From Aldrovandia affinis (Eukaryota > Chordata > Actinopteri > Notacanthiformes > Halosauridae): a stretch of 64,000 bases of DNA. Every line of letters begins with the position of its first letter. Position 1 is the first letter of the stretch. Made by a program: the position numbers and the translations under genes. Shown piece after piece: positions 11,148 through 23,273 of the stretch. Where the stretch lies: contig JAINUG010000026.1 in the NCBI GenBank assembly GCA_029706075.1, forward strand, positions 4,137,001 through 4,201,000. Reading direction: 5' to 3'. Below the pieces are notes generated by a model. The model ran no database searches. It was not told the DNA's origin and worked only from the letters and a program-made list of their open reading frames with translations.

Positions 11148-12956
11148 GTACTATATATACATTTACCTCAAATGTGCCTATTTCAAGGGTCTTATTATTA
11201 TTATTTTTTAAAGATGGTTGTCAAGCTGACTGAACATTGGCATGACTCTGCATGACTCCATTTGAAAATGATCACTTCAGCCAGGCATGGCACACATTTT
11301 GTCAACACGTGGATGCAAGGATATTTGGTCTGATTTATTCTCTCAGGACTAGATTTAGATTTATCATTATTTTCAAGATGGGCTCTTAGCCCATCTTAGC
11401 CAACAGATCAGTGGTGTCGATGAAAAAAGACTTCTAATTTGGGAGAATGTTCAAGAAAATGAAGAAAAAAAAACAGAAAGTCAAAAAAAAGTCTGTATAA
11501 TTGTATACCTCTTTAAATGCCTGAGTTTAGAATTTTTAAGAAATCAAAAACATCTCTGAAATGCACAGGATCTGTTAGCTCCAAGGAAATACTAACTTTA
11601 GTTATCACTACATGCTCTAACCTGGGTGTTAGTGCTATGCAGTAGAGAGCTTGAGCTCCCAGGGTAGAGAGACGGATGTAACAGCTCTTTTTCCTATTGT
11701 TTAGCTCATTGATAAAAACAGCCAGGCCTAGGCGTATGGCTCCAATCCTGCTGACTGGCCTAGAATTAAGCCAGCACTTACTCTCCCTTTTACATTTCCT
11801 CCTCAGCACCCACACACATGCACACATTCTGTGCTCTGTCCATGCGTTTGTTGGGCTCCCATGACCTCTGGACTGGAAAAAGGGCAACAAAGTGGATTTT
11901 CTGTAAGCCTCCCTCCTGGGCCCTATAAAACCCCCACAGGATTAAATTAATACAGCTGTCATCTAGCCAAAGTGAACGCCATCATCTCGTCTCCTCTTTG
12001 CTCCACCCACTTAGTCTCTCCTCACTGCTTAACAGGCTTGTTGGGTATTCATTGGTGCTGTAATCTGCAGACAATGACACCTTTTTTGTTGAAAGTGTTT
12101 TGAGACACTGAAATTGACCTGCCACCAATTTTGGGGATTTGAAGCATAGGGTGGTACAAAAATTGCTGAAGCGTAGCCAAGGGTTAGGTTTATAGTTTCA
12201 GTCAGCAAGGTCTCATGTCACCACATAGATTTCTCTGGTTGACTGGGCACCTGCAGCCTGCCCACACCAGCTGCACATCTGATGCAATGACTGCGTCGGG
12301 GACTGCAGAGTGAAAAGAAGCAGCTGTTGCTGGCAGCACGTACATTTGAGGAGAATGCTTACTTGCCTGCAGTGGTGGGAAAATAAAAACTGGGAGTAAC
12401 AATTCGCTGGCATTTTGCTCTGTCAGAGCAGGATATATGTGGTACATCTTATGCATTTCATGAGTGATTAATGTTTATACAATATATTACTACGAGAGAG
12501 GTATCCACAACACACAAACTTTGATCAACAGATCAACCTTAAATAAAACATATACTGTATATGTTAAAGAGTATTACGTTTAAAATGAACAAACTTGATT
12601 TTGCTAATGCTTGCAGGGTCAAGTGCACTTATATTGATAGAATTGAGACAACATTCCATCAAACTGGTATTTCATAATTTTCAATGTTTAGAAACACCTT
12701 TATGGCATATTCTTAACTTAAGTCTAGAATTATAAAACTGATCACAGCAAGATAATTTGTCTCTGATTGAACAATATGGCCCTGTCACAACCAGAACCTG
12801 CCTTCTGTCCTCTAAAATCCTCTGATCTATGGTTTCAATCTATATTGGAACTGATGTTAAAACACTCTGGGACCTCAGGCCATTAGAACTGAGTTAAGCC
12901 CATATTTTAAGTGATCAACACTAATATACTCATCATATACATATCATATACAAACA
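11148..12956. other. gene-free stretch
   Basis: No supported coding sequence; the minus-strand frame at 11513-11890 lacks recognisable domains or splice context. Sequence is AT-rich with short poly-A runs. Confidence 0.4.
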
Positions 12957-13793
12957 TACCAAAATAAAGGAAACACTTGATCAAATTAAGGATACTGGTG
13001 GCTCTGTTATGGTGTGCGGGCATTTTCCTGACATGGTTTAGTTCCACTCAATCTCTTAGAGGGCAAAATAAATGCTAACAAATACAAAGCAATTCAGAGT
13101 GATCACTTTCATCCTATGGTGAAGAATGTCTATCCTGATGTCTATACAGAGTGGTCTCTTCCAAGATGTAAATCCCCGGATCCACAGAGCACAAGTGGTC
13201 ACAATGGTTTGATGAGGATGAAAACAATGTAAACCCTATGCCATGGCCGTCTCAGTCACCAGATTTCAACTCAATTGAACACTTTCTGGAAAGGCACCTG
13301 CGACAGTGTTTTCTACCACCATCAGATGATGGTCTTGGGCCCCAAAGAATTAAGGAAAAAGTTGGATCTGCAGTTAAATGCAGGTGATTGCCTGGTTGCA
13401 TCAAGTCTGACGGTCAAGAACCTTGGTTTTATTATTGATCAGGATCTTACATTTGACACTCATATTAAAAACACTTCCAGACTGGCCTTCTTTCAACTAA
13501 GAAACATAGCTAAAATTAGGGACTTTCTGTCATTAGAGGATGCAAAAACCTTGACACATGCTTTTGTCGCATCAAGGCTAGACTGTTGTAATGCCTTATT
13601 ATCTGGCTGCTCTAGAAGCTCTCTTAAGAGTCTTCAAATAGTATAGAATACAGCGGCACGTATTTTGAATAGATCTAAGAAGTATGAGCACCTGTGTTAG
13701 CATCACTACATTAGCTTCCTGTTAAATATCGGGCTGATTTTAAAGTACTGCTGGTAACTTTTAAAGCAGTGTACGGACTTGCAGCTATATATA

Positions 13794-15045
13794 CACTATA
13801 TGGCCAAAAGTCAGTGGACACCCCTACTAATTATTGAGTTTAGGTGTTTCAGCCACACCCATTGCCAACAGGTGCATAAAATACAGCACATAGCCATGCA
13901 ATCTCCACAGACAAACATTTCGAATTCAGAATGGTTCGTAAAGAGCTCAGTGACTTTAAATGCGGCACTGTCATAGGATGCCACCTTTGCAACAAGTCAG
14001 TTCGTGAAATTTCTGCCCTACTAGATGTGCCCCGGTCAACTGTAAGTGCTATTATCGTGAAGTGGAAGCACCTAGGAGCAACAACAGCTCGGCCACGAAG
14101 TGGTAGACCACGCAAACTCACAGAGCGGGGCCAAGAAGTGCTGAAGCGCATAGCGTGTAAAATTGCCTATCATCTGCTGCATCACTCACTACAGAGTACC
14201 AAACTGCCTCTGGAAGCACCATCAGCATAAGAACTGTGCCTCAGGAGCTTCATGGAATGGGTTTTCATGGCCGAGCAGCTGCACACAAACCTCACATCAC
14301 CATGCGCAATGCCAAGCATCAGCTGTAATGGTGTAAAGCACGCCGCAACTGGACTCTGGAGCAGTGGAAACGTGTTCTTTGGAGTGATGAATCACGCTTC
14401 ACTATCTGCCAGTCTGATGGACGAATCTGGGTTTGGCAGATGCCAGGAGAACGCTACCTTCCGGAATGCATAGTGCCTACTGTAAAGTTTTATGGAGGAG
14501 GGATAATGGTCTGGGGCTGTTTCTCAGGGTTTGGGATAGGCCCCTTAGTTCCAGTGAAGGGTATTCTTAATGCTACAGGATACGAAGACATCTTAGCCAA
14601 TTGGGCACTTCCAACTTTGTGGCAACAGTTTGGGGAAGGCCCTTTGCTGTTCCAGCATGACTGTGCCCCTGTACACAAAGCGAGGTCCATAAAGATATGG
14701 TTAGACGAGTTTGGTGTGGAGGAACTCGATTGGGCTGCACAGAGCCCTGACCTCAACCCCATTGAACACCTTTGGAAGGAATTAGAATGCCGATTGCGAG
14801 CCAGGCCTTCTCGTCCAACATCAGTGCCTGACCTCACAGATGCTCTTATGCCTGAATGGGCACAAATTCCCACAGACACACTCCAAAATCTTGTGGAAAG
14901 CCTTCCCAGAAGAGTGGCAGCTGTCACTGCCCCACCAAAAGGGGGGTCCAACTCCATATTAATGCCCATGGTTTTAGAATGGGATGTCCAACAAGCTCAT
15001 ATAGGTGTGATGGTCAGGTGTCCACTGACTTTTGGCCATATAGTG
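13794..15045 (+). mobile_element. Tc1/mariner element (1252 bp) with TA target duplication
   Basis: Both ends carry the same inverted repeat starting CACTATATGGCCAAAAGTCA. The repeat is at least 29 bp long, without mismatch, and TA flanks each side (13792-13793 and 15046-15047). It is inserted in the L2 3' region. Matching ends suggest this is the youngest layer of the nest. Confidence 0.92.
13931..14980 (+). pseudogene. Tc1 transposase, frameshifted
   Basis: The N-terminal frame (13931-14150) encodes a paired-like helix-turn-helix: KSVREISALLDVPRSTVSAI and the GRPRK AT-hook-like motif. After frameshifts the catalytic part continues from 14440 with [24 protein letters not shown] and [14 protein letters not shown], so the second Asp and the final Glu are present. 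The first catalytic region (DESRF-like) lies in a third frame around 14380. The protein cannot be made intact. Tc1 transposases cut and paste the element at TA sites. Confidence 0.88.
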
Positions 15046-16190
15046 TATCTGACGAAAATGATTGTCCCTTATAAGCCGACACAACTGCTTCATTTACAAG
15101 AAGCCGGCCATCTATTACTCCCTAGAATTTTGAAAAGCACAGCTGGTGGTAGAGCCTTCCTCCTCTGTTGTGGAACGGTTTACCAAACCATGTTAGGGAT
15201 TCGGACAGTTTCAATTTTTAAGTCTAGATTAAAAACATATCTGCCAAACATAGTCTAGGTGGAGAGATGGAGAAGGCCGTGCCCTAGTGTCTTATGGAGT
15301 GAGAAACTTTCCATACTGTCACCTCCTCAACGTGTTACCACCACTGTTAGGCTGGTTATCCTTGATCGGGTGTGGATGGTTTGGAGATCTCTCATGGCCG
15401 CGTGTATTCTCATAATAGGTATGCTGCCATAGCTTACACCTGTCGGGGCTATCTGTATATTTCCTATGCTTGTGCTCCCCTGCTCTCACATAATGCTACT
15501 GGCTATAACACAATTTTTTTTCTGACTGCATGTTCTCTTCTCTGCCTCGGCCTCTGACTCACCCGCCCCCGAGCCCTAGATCCTATGAGAACTGTGAGCT
15601 GCCCCCATCAACCCTCACCCCCACGCCTACACCAGCCCCTGGATCTGGACCCCCTTCACGTGGTTTAGCCCCCCCCACTGACTACCTAACTCAAGAGGTG
15701 CAAAGTCATCCAGCCCTGAGTCACCTTGGACTGACCATGATACTGTCTGTTTTGGACACACCCTGTGCTGGCCAGAATAGGATGGGCTCCCCTCCTTTTA
15801 GTCTGGTTCCTCCCAAGGTTTCTCCCTATCAAGGGAGTTTTTCCTTGCCACTGTCGCCTTAGGCTTACTTTTGGGGGGGTCTAAGCCTGGGTTTCCTTCT
15901 GTTAAGTGTTTTGTGACAATTCATTTGTGAAAAGCGCTATACAAATAAATTTGATTTGATTTGATTTGATCAACAAAACATAAAATAATGGAATTTCTCA
16001 TGGAAGAATGGTGTTGCATCGCTCCAATAGAGTTCCAGACACTTGTTGAATCTACAATCTGCCAAGGCGCAATGAAGCTGTTCTGGCAGCTCATGGTGGC
16101 CCAACGCCCTATTAAGACACTTTATGTTGGTGTTTCCTTTATTTTGGCAGTTCCCTGTAAATAGGGTACTCATCATATACTACATATATG

Positions 16191-17802
16191 TACAGTGCCT
16201 ATAGAAAGTCATCATACCCTTTTGAAATAGTCACTTTTTTTGTCTTACAGCCTGAAATGAAAGTACATAAAATCCTTTTTTTCCAGCTTTATTTACACAT
16301 TTTGCCTTACAACATTCAAGTGAAAAAAAGGGCACAATTTCTGATAATTAATACAAAATGAAAAACTAGAATAACAGGGTTGGAAAAGTGATCAGTCCCC
16401 TGATTTAATACTTTATAGAGGCACCTTTTCCTTTAATTACAGCCATCAGTCTGTTTGGATATGTCTTTACCAGCTTTGTGCACCTAGATTGGGCAATATT
16501 TGCCCATTCTTCCTTCCAGTTCAGTCAAATTCCGTGGTGAGCGGCGATGGACTGCACTCTTCAAGTCCATCCACAGACATTCTATCGGATTTAGGTCAGG
16601 GCTCTGACTAGGCCACTCAAGGACATTCACCTTCCTGTCCTTTAGCCACTGCGTTGTTTTTTTTGGCGGTGTGTTTTGGGTCGTTGTTGTGCTGGAAGGT
16701 GAACCACCTGCCCATCTTCAGCTATCTAGCAGAGGGCCGCAGGTTTTCCTCAAGATTTTGGGTGTACTTGGCAGCATCCATTTTCCCTTCAATCCTGACC
16801 AATAGCCCAGTCCCCACTGAAGAGAAACACCCCCACAACATAATGCTGCCACCACCATGCTTCACTGTAGGTATGGTGTGTTTTGGGTGGTGTGCTGTGT
16901 TTGGTTTCCGCCAAACATAGCGCTTGGAGTTCAGTCCAAAAAGTTCAATCTTGGTCTCATCTGACCATATAACCTTTTGCCACATGGCATCAGAATCTTC
17001 TATGTGTTTCTTCGCATAACGTAAACAAAACTCAGTGTGACACTTTTTCAGAAGAGGCTTCTTTCTTGCCACCCTGCCATACAGGCCAGCTTTGTGTAAA
17101 GCTTGTGAGATTGTTGTCACATGCACAGATTGCCCAATCACTGCCATTAAGACTTGTAACTCCTTCAAGGTTGCCATTGGCCTCTTGGTAGCTTCCCTGA
17201 TCAATCTTTTCCTGGCTCGGTCATCCAGTTTGGAGGTACGGCCCAATCTTGGCAAGGTGTGGGTGGTGCCATATGCCTTCCACTTCTTAATAATACTCTG
17301 AACGGTACTCAGAGGGATAGTTAAAGCCTTTGAAATGTTTTTATATCCTTCTCCTTACTTGTGCCTATCCACAACTTTATCCCGGAGTCCTTTTTAAAGC
17401 ACCTTTCCAGCCATGGTGAATTCTTTGCGTTACCATGCACTACTAGGAGTGGAATCCTCAAGGAACAGCTGATTTTATGGTGAAATAATCAAAACCACTA
17501 CAATTGATGTCAGGTGGAGGCCAATTAGCTTGGTGTGTGATCTGGAAGGTGATTGGTTATACCCGAGCAAGTTTATAATGGTTATTCTAAGGGGACTGAT
17601 CACTTTTCCAACCCTGTTATTCTAGTTTTTCATTTTGTATTAATTATCAGAAATTGTGCCCTTTTTTTCACTTGAATGTTGTAAGGCAAAATGTGTAAAT
17701 AAATCTGGAAAAAGATGGATTTTATGTACTTTCATTTCAGGCTGTAAGACAAAAAAAGTAACTATTTCAAAAGGGTATGATAACTTTCTATAGGCACTGT
17801 AT
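16191..17802 (-). mobile_element. Tc1/mariner element, degraded, with intact terminal repeats
   Basis: Inverted repeats begin TACAGTGCCTATAGAAAGT and CATACCCTTTTGAAATAGT at the left end and are mirrored at 17765-17802. The element starts only 41 bp beyond the outer transposon ending at 16149. The transposase runs on the minus strand. Confidence 0.9.
16430..17415 (-). pseudogene. Tc1 transposase, N- and C-terminal frames shifted
   Basis: The main minus frame (16722-17255, 177 aa) includes [32 protein letters not shown] (first Asp) and [13 protein letters not shown]. The HTH start lies in another frame near 17290-17415. The C-terminus, including [17 protein letters not shown], is readable only in shifted frames at 16430-16700. 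The T-rich stretch at 16657-16666 is one likely frameshift site. Inactive. Confidence 0.88.
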
Positions 17803-18328
17803 ATGATTGTGTGAAATAGTTCAGAGACAGGAACTAATTCTAACTAAACACAGCCCATGCGGCCCATTGCTGCATTAAAGTATACACTTCCCTCTTTCTT
17901 CCATCCATTTTCAAGGTGGATAAATGTTTTTCCTGTATGGATTTTATACTCACCCAATTCCTGCTTTTATTTCTTCCAAAAATATATCTGTAAACCAATC
18001 ACCATTAGAATACAATAGTTACAGAGTGCTCTACCAAGGGTAATACAAATAACAAAACTGACTGAGATCAAATGAGAAAGAAATAAAAACAATCCCGACC
18101 ACATCAGATAAACTTTGATGAAAAACACAGACGAAGAGCGTGTGAAGAGGCATTGGTGCCGTTTGTTTGTGGCCTGATGTCTGCAGCGCATTAAATCCCT
18201 GTTTGGAAAGTAGCCGGGTTACCCATCTCCCTGAGGGCCCCTACATGCCTGTTTGTTTTGGCAGACTCTTATTGTCCATCCAGCGTTGGCACGGTGTCCA
18301 GCTTCGTAGGTCACCGCGCCGCCGATTG
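17803..18328. other. upstream flank of cryaa
   Basis: No coding sequence is supported. Distal regulatory elements of cryaa may lie here but none is recognisable with confidence. Confidence 0.35.
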
Positions 18329-18416
18329 TGCTGACTGGCCTGTCCCGACATGAGATAATGTCATTCCAGAGAGATCCAGACTAAACCCCCTCATTCTGGG
18401 GAACAGGTATATATAG
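18329..18416 (+). promoter_or_regulatory. cryaa: cryaa proximal promoter (Maf half-site and TATA box)
   Basis: TGCTGAC at 18329-18335 matches a Maf-response half-site of the kind used in lens crystallin promoters. TATATATAG at 18408-18416 is a TATA box about 95 bp before the ATG, leaving room for a 5' UTR of roughly 65-70 bases. Lens-restricted activation by Maf and Pax6 is known for this gene in vertebrates; only the motifs are seen here. Confidence 0.65.
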
Positions 18417-18509
18417 AGGGTGTGGATGGAACAGAGGGTCACTCACACTCCCTGTCCTTTATTTCTGTTCCAAAGTGCCAGCACTAGGAGCGTTACCAGG
18501 TCAGACACT

Positions 18510-18707
18510 ATGGATATCGCCATCCAGCACCCGTGGTTCAGACGTGCCCTGGGATCCATCTACCCCCCACGCCTCTTTGACCAGTTCTTTGGGGAGGGCA
18601 TGTTTGAGTATGACCTCCTCCCTTATGCCACCTCCACCATTAGCCCATACTACAGACACTCCCTCTTCCGCAACTTCCAGGAGCCTTCCAACTCTGGCAT
18701 CTCTGAG
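18510..18707 (+). CDS. cryaa: alpha-A crystallin, exon 1 (residues 1-66)
   Basis: cryaa encodes a small heat-shock protein that is a major structural protein and ATP-independent chaperone of the lens; it forms large oligomers with alpha-B crystallin. Exon 1 starts [16 protein letters not shown] and contains [18 protein letters not shown] and the [12 protein letters not shown] segment, the classic N-terminal region. It ends at GAG|GTAAAA (donor 18708). Exons 1-3 (198, 123 and 210 nt) join in phase 0 to give 176 aa, close to the usual 173. The start is fixed by family conservation and lies downstream of a TATA box. Codons are GC-rich compared with flanking repeats. I see no disruption, so this is a complete functional gene. 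Confidence 0.98.
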
Positions 18708-19289
18708 GTAAAAAAAGAAAGAAAGAAAAAGAACAAACCTTTATTGTTTTTTGGTTTGTACAGTTCAGCTGCAGAGCTTAAATTCACATGGATTATTTTT
18801 TTGCAATTATTGTTTTAGTGTTGTTGTTTTTGGCTTTCAGAAAAGTATTGTCTCTTTATTTATTGAAACACAATTAGTAGTATTCTCAAGTATGTGAGTG
18901 AGCAGTTCCCTTTTGTACTGTTGATAAATAATCGCACAGCTCTCCACATGCTAATTGGAACAAATTGGGACGAATCCGTTTTTTAGAGTATGGTTGTATT
19001 AGCACAGTACATTTTGTGTGTCCAATAAGTAACAGCACAAATTAATACAGCCAGGGATGCAGGTGGTTTGGGACATTAGCTACTATTTCCAATAGGTATT
19101 CTGTACTGAGTGTTCCCAGCAAGAACAAAGCCAAAGAATTTGGGTGTTGAATGCTGCTGTGCTCCAAAGGGGAGATGGATAATGGCTATTGTGCAACTTG
19201 TGATTGAGCATGCTGTGGATGTGTAACCAAAGATTTCCCTTATTCTGGGAAAAGACCATGAAGCGAGAAATTACTCCTTGTGGAAACAT

Positions 19290-19540
19290 AGAAATATGGA
19301 ACGGCCGCCCCAGGGAGGGGGGAAGGAAGCCCGCATGGCTGTATCCGAATCACGGTCAGCACTGAACGAGTTCTGTTTCGGAGGAGGCGGTTCACCGCTT
19401 CTGCCACTGCTGGTACCAGACTAGTGACTGGTCCCATAGCTGCAGGCAGTGGGCTTGTGGGAGGGGGGATAGTTGGATTAATAGAAGGTACAATTGGCCA
19501 CCAAATTAGGAGAAAAACTGAAAGAATCGGGAAAAAAACA
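19290..19540 (+). repeat. SINE fragment in cryaa intron 1
   Basis: Contains GGCCGCCCCAGGGAGGGGGG and the tail TACAATTGGCCACCAAATTA, as in the full copy at 33299-33672. The tRNA-like head is missing or degraded. It sits in sense orientation within the 1495-bp intron 1. Confidence 0.65.
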
Positions 19541-20202
19541 ATAAACTGTGGGTGAGGGTGCAGAGAAACAAAGGCAAAAGTGAGGGTGCAGAGAGAGACA
19601 GAAAGTGAACGTGCAGAAGGGGTTTGGTTCTCTTACCAGAGTGCCGAGGAGGCGAGGATACCATGTACCAGCGGATATAAGAGATGCTAGGTCAAGTAGC
19701 TTTCCCCACCAGAGCGAGGGCTAGGGTGTCACTGCTAGCTTTGTCCCTTGGTGTATGAGTAACTGATCTTAGGTCTCACGCAAAGAGAAAAAGAGAGGTG
19801 ACAGGGAAATACATGCTGGGATGACATTTTTGTCCTTATAATGCAACTGATGGAATGCCTTCTGTGAAAGGAGTGGATTCCTGTGAAAGGAGTTGTCACT
19901 TTCAGACAGGCATCCATGCCATCCAAATAGAACATTGAGTCAAGTATTACAGTCAAGCAATGGAGTCGGGTGTCAGCAATACTAAGAGCTTCTTGCAAGT
20001 AATCGTTAAAACGCCGCTTATCTAATGGGAAGGATTGTCTTTCACAGGTATGAGAGCACACAGATATGTCTGTCTCAAGCAGGCAGCTATGTAAACTGAC
20101 ACTGCCAGTTTCAGTGATGGAAAAAGAAGGCAGTATCTGGAGGGAGTTTTTGCAGGAAAATGTCTTTACTCTAAGTCAGCTGTGCCGGTGTCTGTTCTCC
20201 AG

Positions 20203-20325
20203 GTGAGATCCGACAGGGACAAGTTCGCAATCTACCTGGACGTGAAACACTTCTCACCTGAAGACCTCAATGTCAAGGTTATGGATGACTACATTGAGAT
20301 CCAGGGAAAGCATGGAGAGAGACAG
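20203..20325 (+). CDS. cryaa: alpha-A crystallin, exon 2 (residues 67-107)
   Basis: Acceptor TTCTCCAG precedes [20 protein letters not shown] and the exon ends [17 protein letters not shown]. This is the first half of the alpha-crystallin domain, with the beta strands used for dimer formation. The exon is 41 codons in phase 0, the size conserved in vertebrates. Confidence 0.98.
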
Positions 20326-20878
20326 GTGAGAAACTGCACTCTACTGAACCCTTTCCCCCCAAATACACCTCTCCAGTCCCCCAATATACTGTACTACTGC
20401 AGTAGTGATGTGATAGGAGAGAGTAGGGAGGGTTTCTCAATATGTGAGATACTAAGGGTCCCAGGGTGGCATCCTGCTAAAACTCTAATTATCAGTAAAA
20501 GAATGTGCCCCATGCTCAGGACTCTAATGCTCAGTGCCAGTAATAACTGTGGCTGGGAGACCCGGGATTGATGCACAATTAGTGATAGCATTGCGCAGGA
20601 AGGGAGGGTTTCAACTGGTAGAGTATTTCCCAACTCATCGTGCAATAGTGCCTCCTCTGCTCAGTGCCTCTTATGGTCTGCTTGTACCAGCTGAGCAAGA
20701 TGTGCACTGACTGGACAGCTCAGCTGGTTGACTTCAGTGGAAAAGAAACAGCGGCACATGTTCAGAGAGTGAACTTTCCCTTCCAAACTGACATGTCTTC
20801 AGTGATGTGACATCATCTGCATTTTTGAGTCACTGGACTACCCTGTGCTACAAGAGGGGTGGGGCAGGAGTGTTCCAG

Positions 20879-21030
20879 AAAGGGCAGTAATGAGGCGAAA
20901 TGGTAAAGGAATGGCTTATTGCTGGGAGGTTGCAGGTTCAATTTACTTGGTGGGCTAATATACACTTGAGCAACTGAAGGAAATATCCAAATAGTATACA
21001 TGTAAATATCAAATATTAGAAATGCAATCT
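20879..21030 (+). repeat. tRNA-derived SINE relic in cryaa intron 2
   Basis: AATGGTAAAGGAATGG and GGTTGCAGGTTCAATTT match the A- and B-box parts of the SINE at 375-482. The 3' part is diverged. Confidence 0.55.
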
Positions 21031-21928
21031 CTGGATGAACTTAAAAGGAGGGTATTTTTCAGATACTATATTGGTATATTAGCCATTGACTTTACTCCAA
21101 CAGGGTCGCTGGCATGGGGCAAACCCATGCCTCCCCCCTTCCCCTGGGGACAGGCAGCCAAACACTGCGCATGTTATATGTGATGCAAGACAAAATCTGT
21201 GAGAACAGAATTGAGTTGGTGTGGTGTGGTGGACAGTGATAACAACCATGCTGGGTAGTGAGTGGATGAACGAGCAAGTGGATGGCTATTGTATTCCCCT
21301 TTTGGGAGTAGTCAAAGTAGAGAAACAAATAAACAAATAGGGAAACAATAAAAGAGAAACCTGAGTCCATGAAGGTCTTCTCTCTACGGCAATGCAGGCA
21401 GTGTGCATTATAACAATCAACAGCTGGTCTGATTACCACTCAATCTCTTCAATCTTGACTGGTCTGCTGTGCTGTGCTGTGCTGTCTGTAGGTGGGGTTG
21501 CCACTGTCTATGGTGCTGAAGGCCAGAGTTTGGGAGACAGCAGGGTTGATAAAACAGGTTTAGGACAGGATGTGATGTATCCACACATGGAGCCAAATCG
21601 GAAGCAAACAAGCCATGGACATATCCATAACAAATGGAGCTGCTTGGGTTTGGAGTTGGGATTCTGAAGATAACGTCTGTGCCATGACCATCACACCTGC
21701 CCCCACACCTGAGTCCACTGTCCCAGCTGGGTTTCCCACAAAGCTTGTAACTTATTTTTAACTTCAAGGGCCTGCTAGCCTTGCCTATGATCATACTAAT
21801 GCTGACAGCATTCTGCTCCTGCAACTTTACCATCTGGTGTTGGTCCAATTGAAATCAATTCTAAATGGCAATATTTGCCTCAAATCTTAGCGGACATGCT
21901 GAATGGTTCAGTTATGTATATGCCTCTG

Positions 21929-22099
21929 CCAGCAAGCTAGCTGCAGTACATTTATGCTGATTTGCTAGCTATGTAACTATTAGTTACTAGCTAGCTCTAA
22001 CAGAACATGCAAGCTAGCTAGCTACCTACTGTGTTCGGTACCAGCTAGTAACTAATAGCTAGCTAGCCGGAAATAAATCTACTGCAGCTAGTTTGCTGG
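21929..22099. repeat. 171-bp foldback in cryaa intron 2
   Basis: CCAGCAAGCTAGCTGCAGTA (21929-21948) is mirrored by TACTGCAGCTAGTTTGCTGG (22080-22099). An inner pair, GTTACTAGCTAGCT and AGCTAGTAAC, continues the pairing. The region is rich in GCTA/TAGC repeats, as elsewhere in the window. Confidence 0.8.
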
Positions 22100-23063
22100 T
22101 TATCTACTGGTCTTTGGCACTAATGCATGCTTATTAACCAATGAAGGACAGAATGTAACCAGAGCCAGTACGAAAGATCCAGCTATTGTAAATGTTATTA
22201 GCAAGCTTGGCATAATTTCATTTAAAAAATAAGAACAATTGGAGATGCACAAACCTATTTTAAAGGGTAAATATGTCATAGCTGTGCTACCCACAGGCTT
22301 TGGGAAGAGTTTTGAAAATCCTGGACCAGACTGCGCAAAATGCAAACAAACTCACTCTGAAAAGATTGGTTATAGATAAAAAAGTATTGAATCAATGAAA
22401 GCCAACCCCTTCATTAAATGTGTAAGTCAGGTAGAGTGAATGGACCAACATGACTATAAGGTTGCAGCAACAGAATGGCTCCAACCTTAGTCTGATCCCA
22501 AGAAACTGCCAGCCTAGATTATACCAGAAACTGTTCCAAGACTTCAGTGCTAGAAGCTGGTGGGTTCAACCCTGAAAGTGCATGAAGAAACTGCTGACAG
22601 ACCTACATCCAAGGCCAGCTTTCCCAGTGTCCCAACTGTGCTATATCTGGCTGAATCACATAACTTTGTACATAACTTTTTACAGCTTTACATTAATTTA
22701 ACTGCCGAAAATGCTGTGAAAAACAAGTAGAAACACCAAAGTGAATCTTAAACAACAAAATAAGAAGTGAAACTAAAGTCTCCCTAAAGTCTTTCAGGGA
22801 CTGCTTTAGAAGGAAAGCATTTCAGAATAGCAGTAAACACATAACCTGCCCTGTAATCAACTCCTCAGGCCGTGATTATCTGTGCGACATTTCTGTAAGA
22901 TCACCGACACCTCTAATATTGACACTTAATGTCCTCTCTACCTCAGAAACCATCTTTGTTTGGGTGCAGCTCGTGTGAAAAAAATGAAAGTAGTGTGTGG
23001 TCCCATTAATTGATTTCCAGTAACTTCCATCTGAAATGTTTCTCTCTCTTTCCTTGGATCCAG

Positions 23064-23273
23064 GATGACCACGGCTTCATCTCGCGCGAGTTCCAAAGGC
23101 GCTATCGCCTGCCATCCAGCGTGGACCAGTCAGCCATCACCTGCACGCTGTCTTCCGATGGCCTGCTGACCCTCTGCGGGCCCAAGGTCACCACGGGCCC
23201 AGAATCCAACCGCAGCGACCGCAACATCCCCGTCACCCGTGATGACAAGCCCAACTCTGCCCCCTCCTCTTAG
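23064..23273 (+). CDS. cryaa: alpha-A crystallin, exon 3 (residues 108-176)
   Basis: After GGATCCAG the exon reads [20 protein letters not shown], which includes the arginine corresponding to human Arg116 (here Arg119), a cataract-associated dimer-interface residue. It then runs to the C-terminal IPV motif (162-164) and tail SAPSS before TAG at 23271. The IPV motif anchors oligomer assembly. The variable loop [10 protein letters not shown] differs from mammals as expected for fish. Confidence 0.98.
   Translation, partial: DDHGFISREFQRRYRLPSSVDQSAITCTLSSDGLLTLCGPKVTTGPESNRSDRNIPVTRDDKPNSAPSS

Larger units (their letters stand above)
13329..15968 (+). mobile_element. L2-type LINE 3' half, itself split by a Tc1
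   Basis: The RT C-terminus (LGFIIDQDLTFDTHIKNT, FFQLRNIAKIRDFLS, ASRLDCCNALLSG) runs from 13329 to about 13785. It resumes after the Tc1 with a [11 protein letters not shown]-like motif near 15210. The 3' end has the L2 signature AAAGCGCTATACAAATAAAT followed by TTTGAT repeats at 15945-15968. Stops show it is inactive. The junctions with the outer transposon are abrupt (CACCATCA at 13327 and CAACAAAAC at 15970). Confidence 0.8.
12957..16149 (+). mobile_element. DNA transposon relic split by an L2 insertion
   Basis: The left end 12957-12977 and right end 16129-16149 are inverted repeats matching at 19 of 21 positions around the shared core CCAAAATAAAGGAAACAC. The family recurs as a 261-bp copy at 48518-48778 and a longer relic at 54180-54600. 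The left half contains PWPSQSPDF...E-type Tc1-like coding remnants near 13240. The L2 at 13329-15968 separates its halves. Confidence 0.75.

Noticed and set aside
14490-14969. 159-codon minus-strand frame opposite the Tc1 transposase
   Set aside because: Antisense shadow of the transposase gene; similar shadows occur opposite the Tc1 at 59094-59495.
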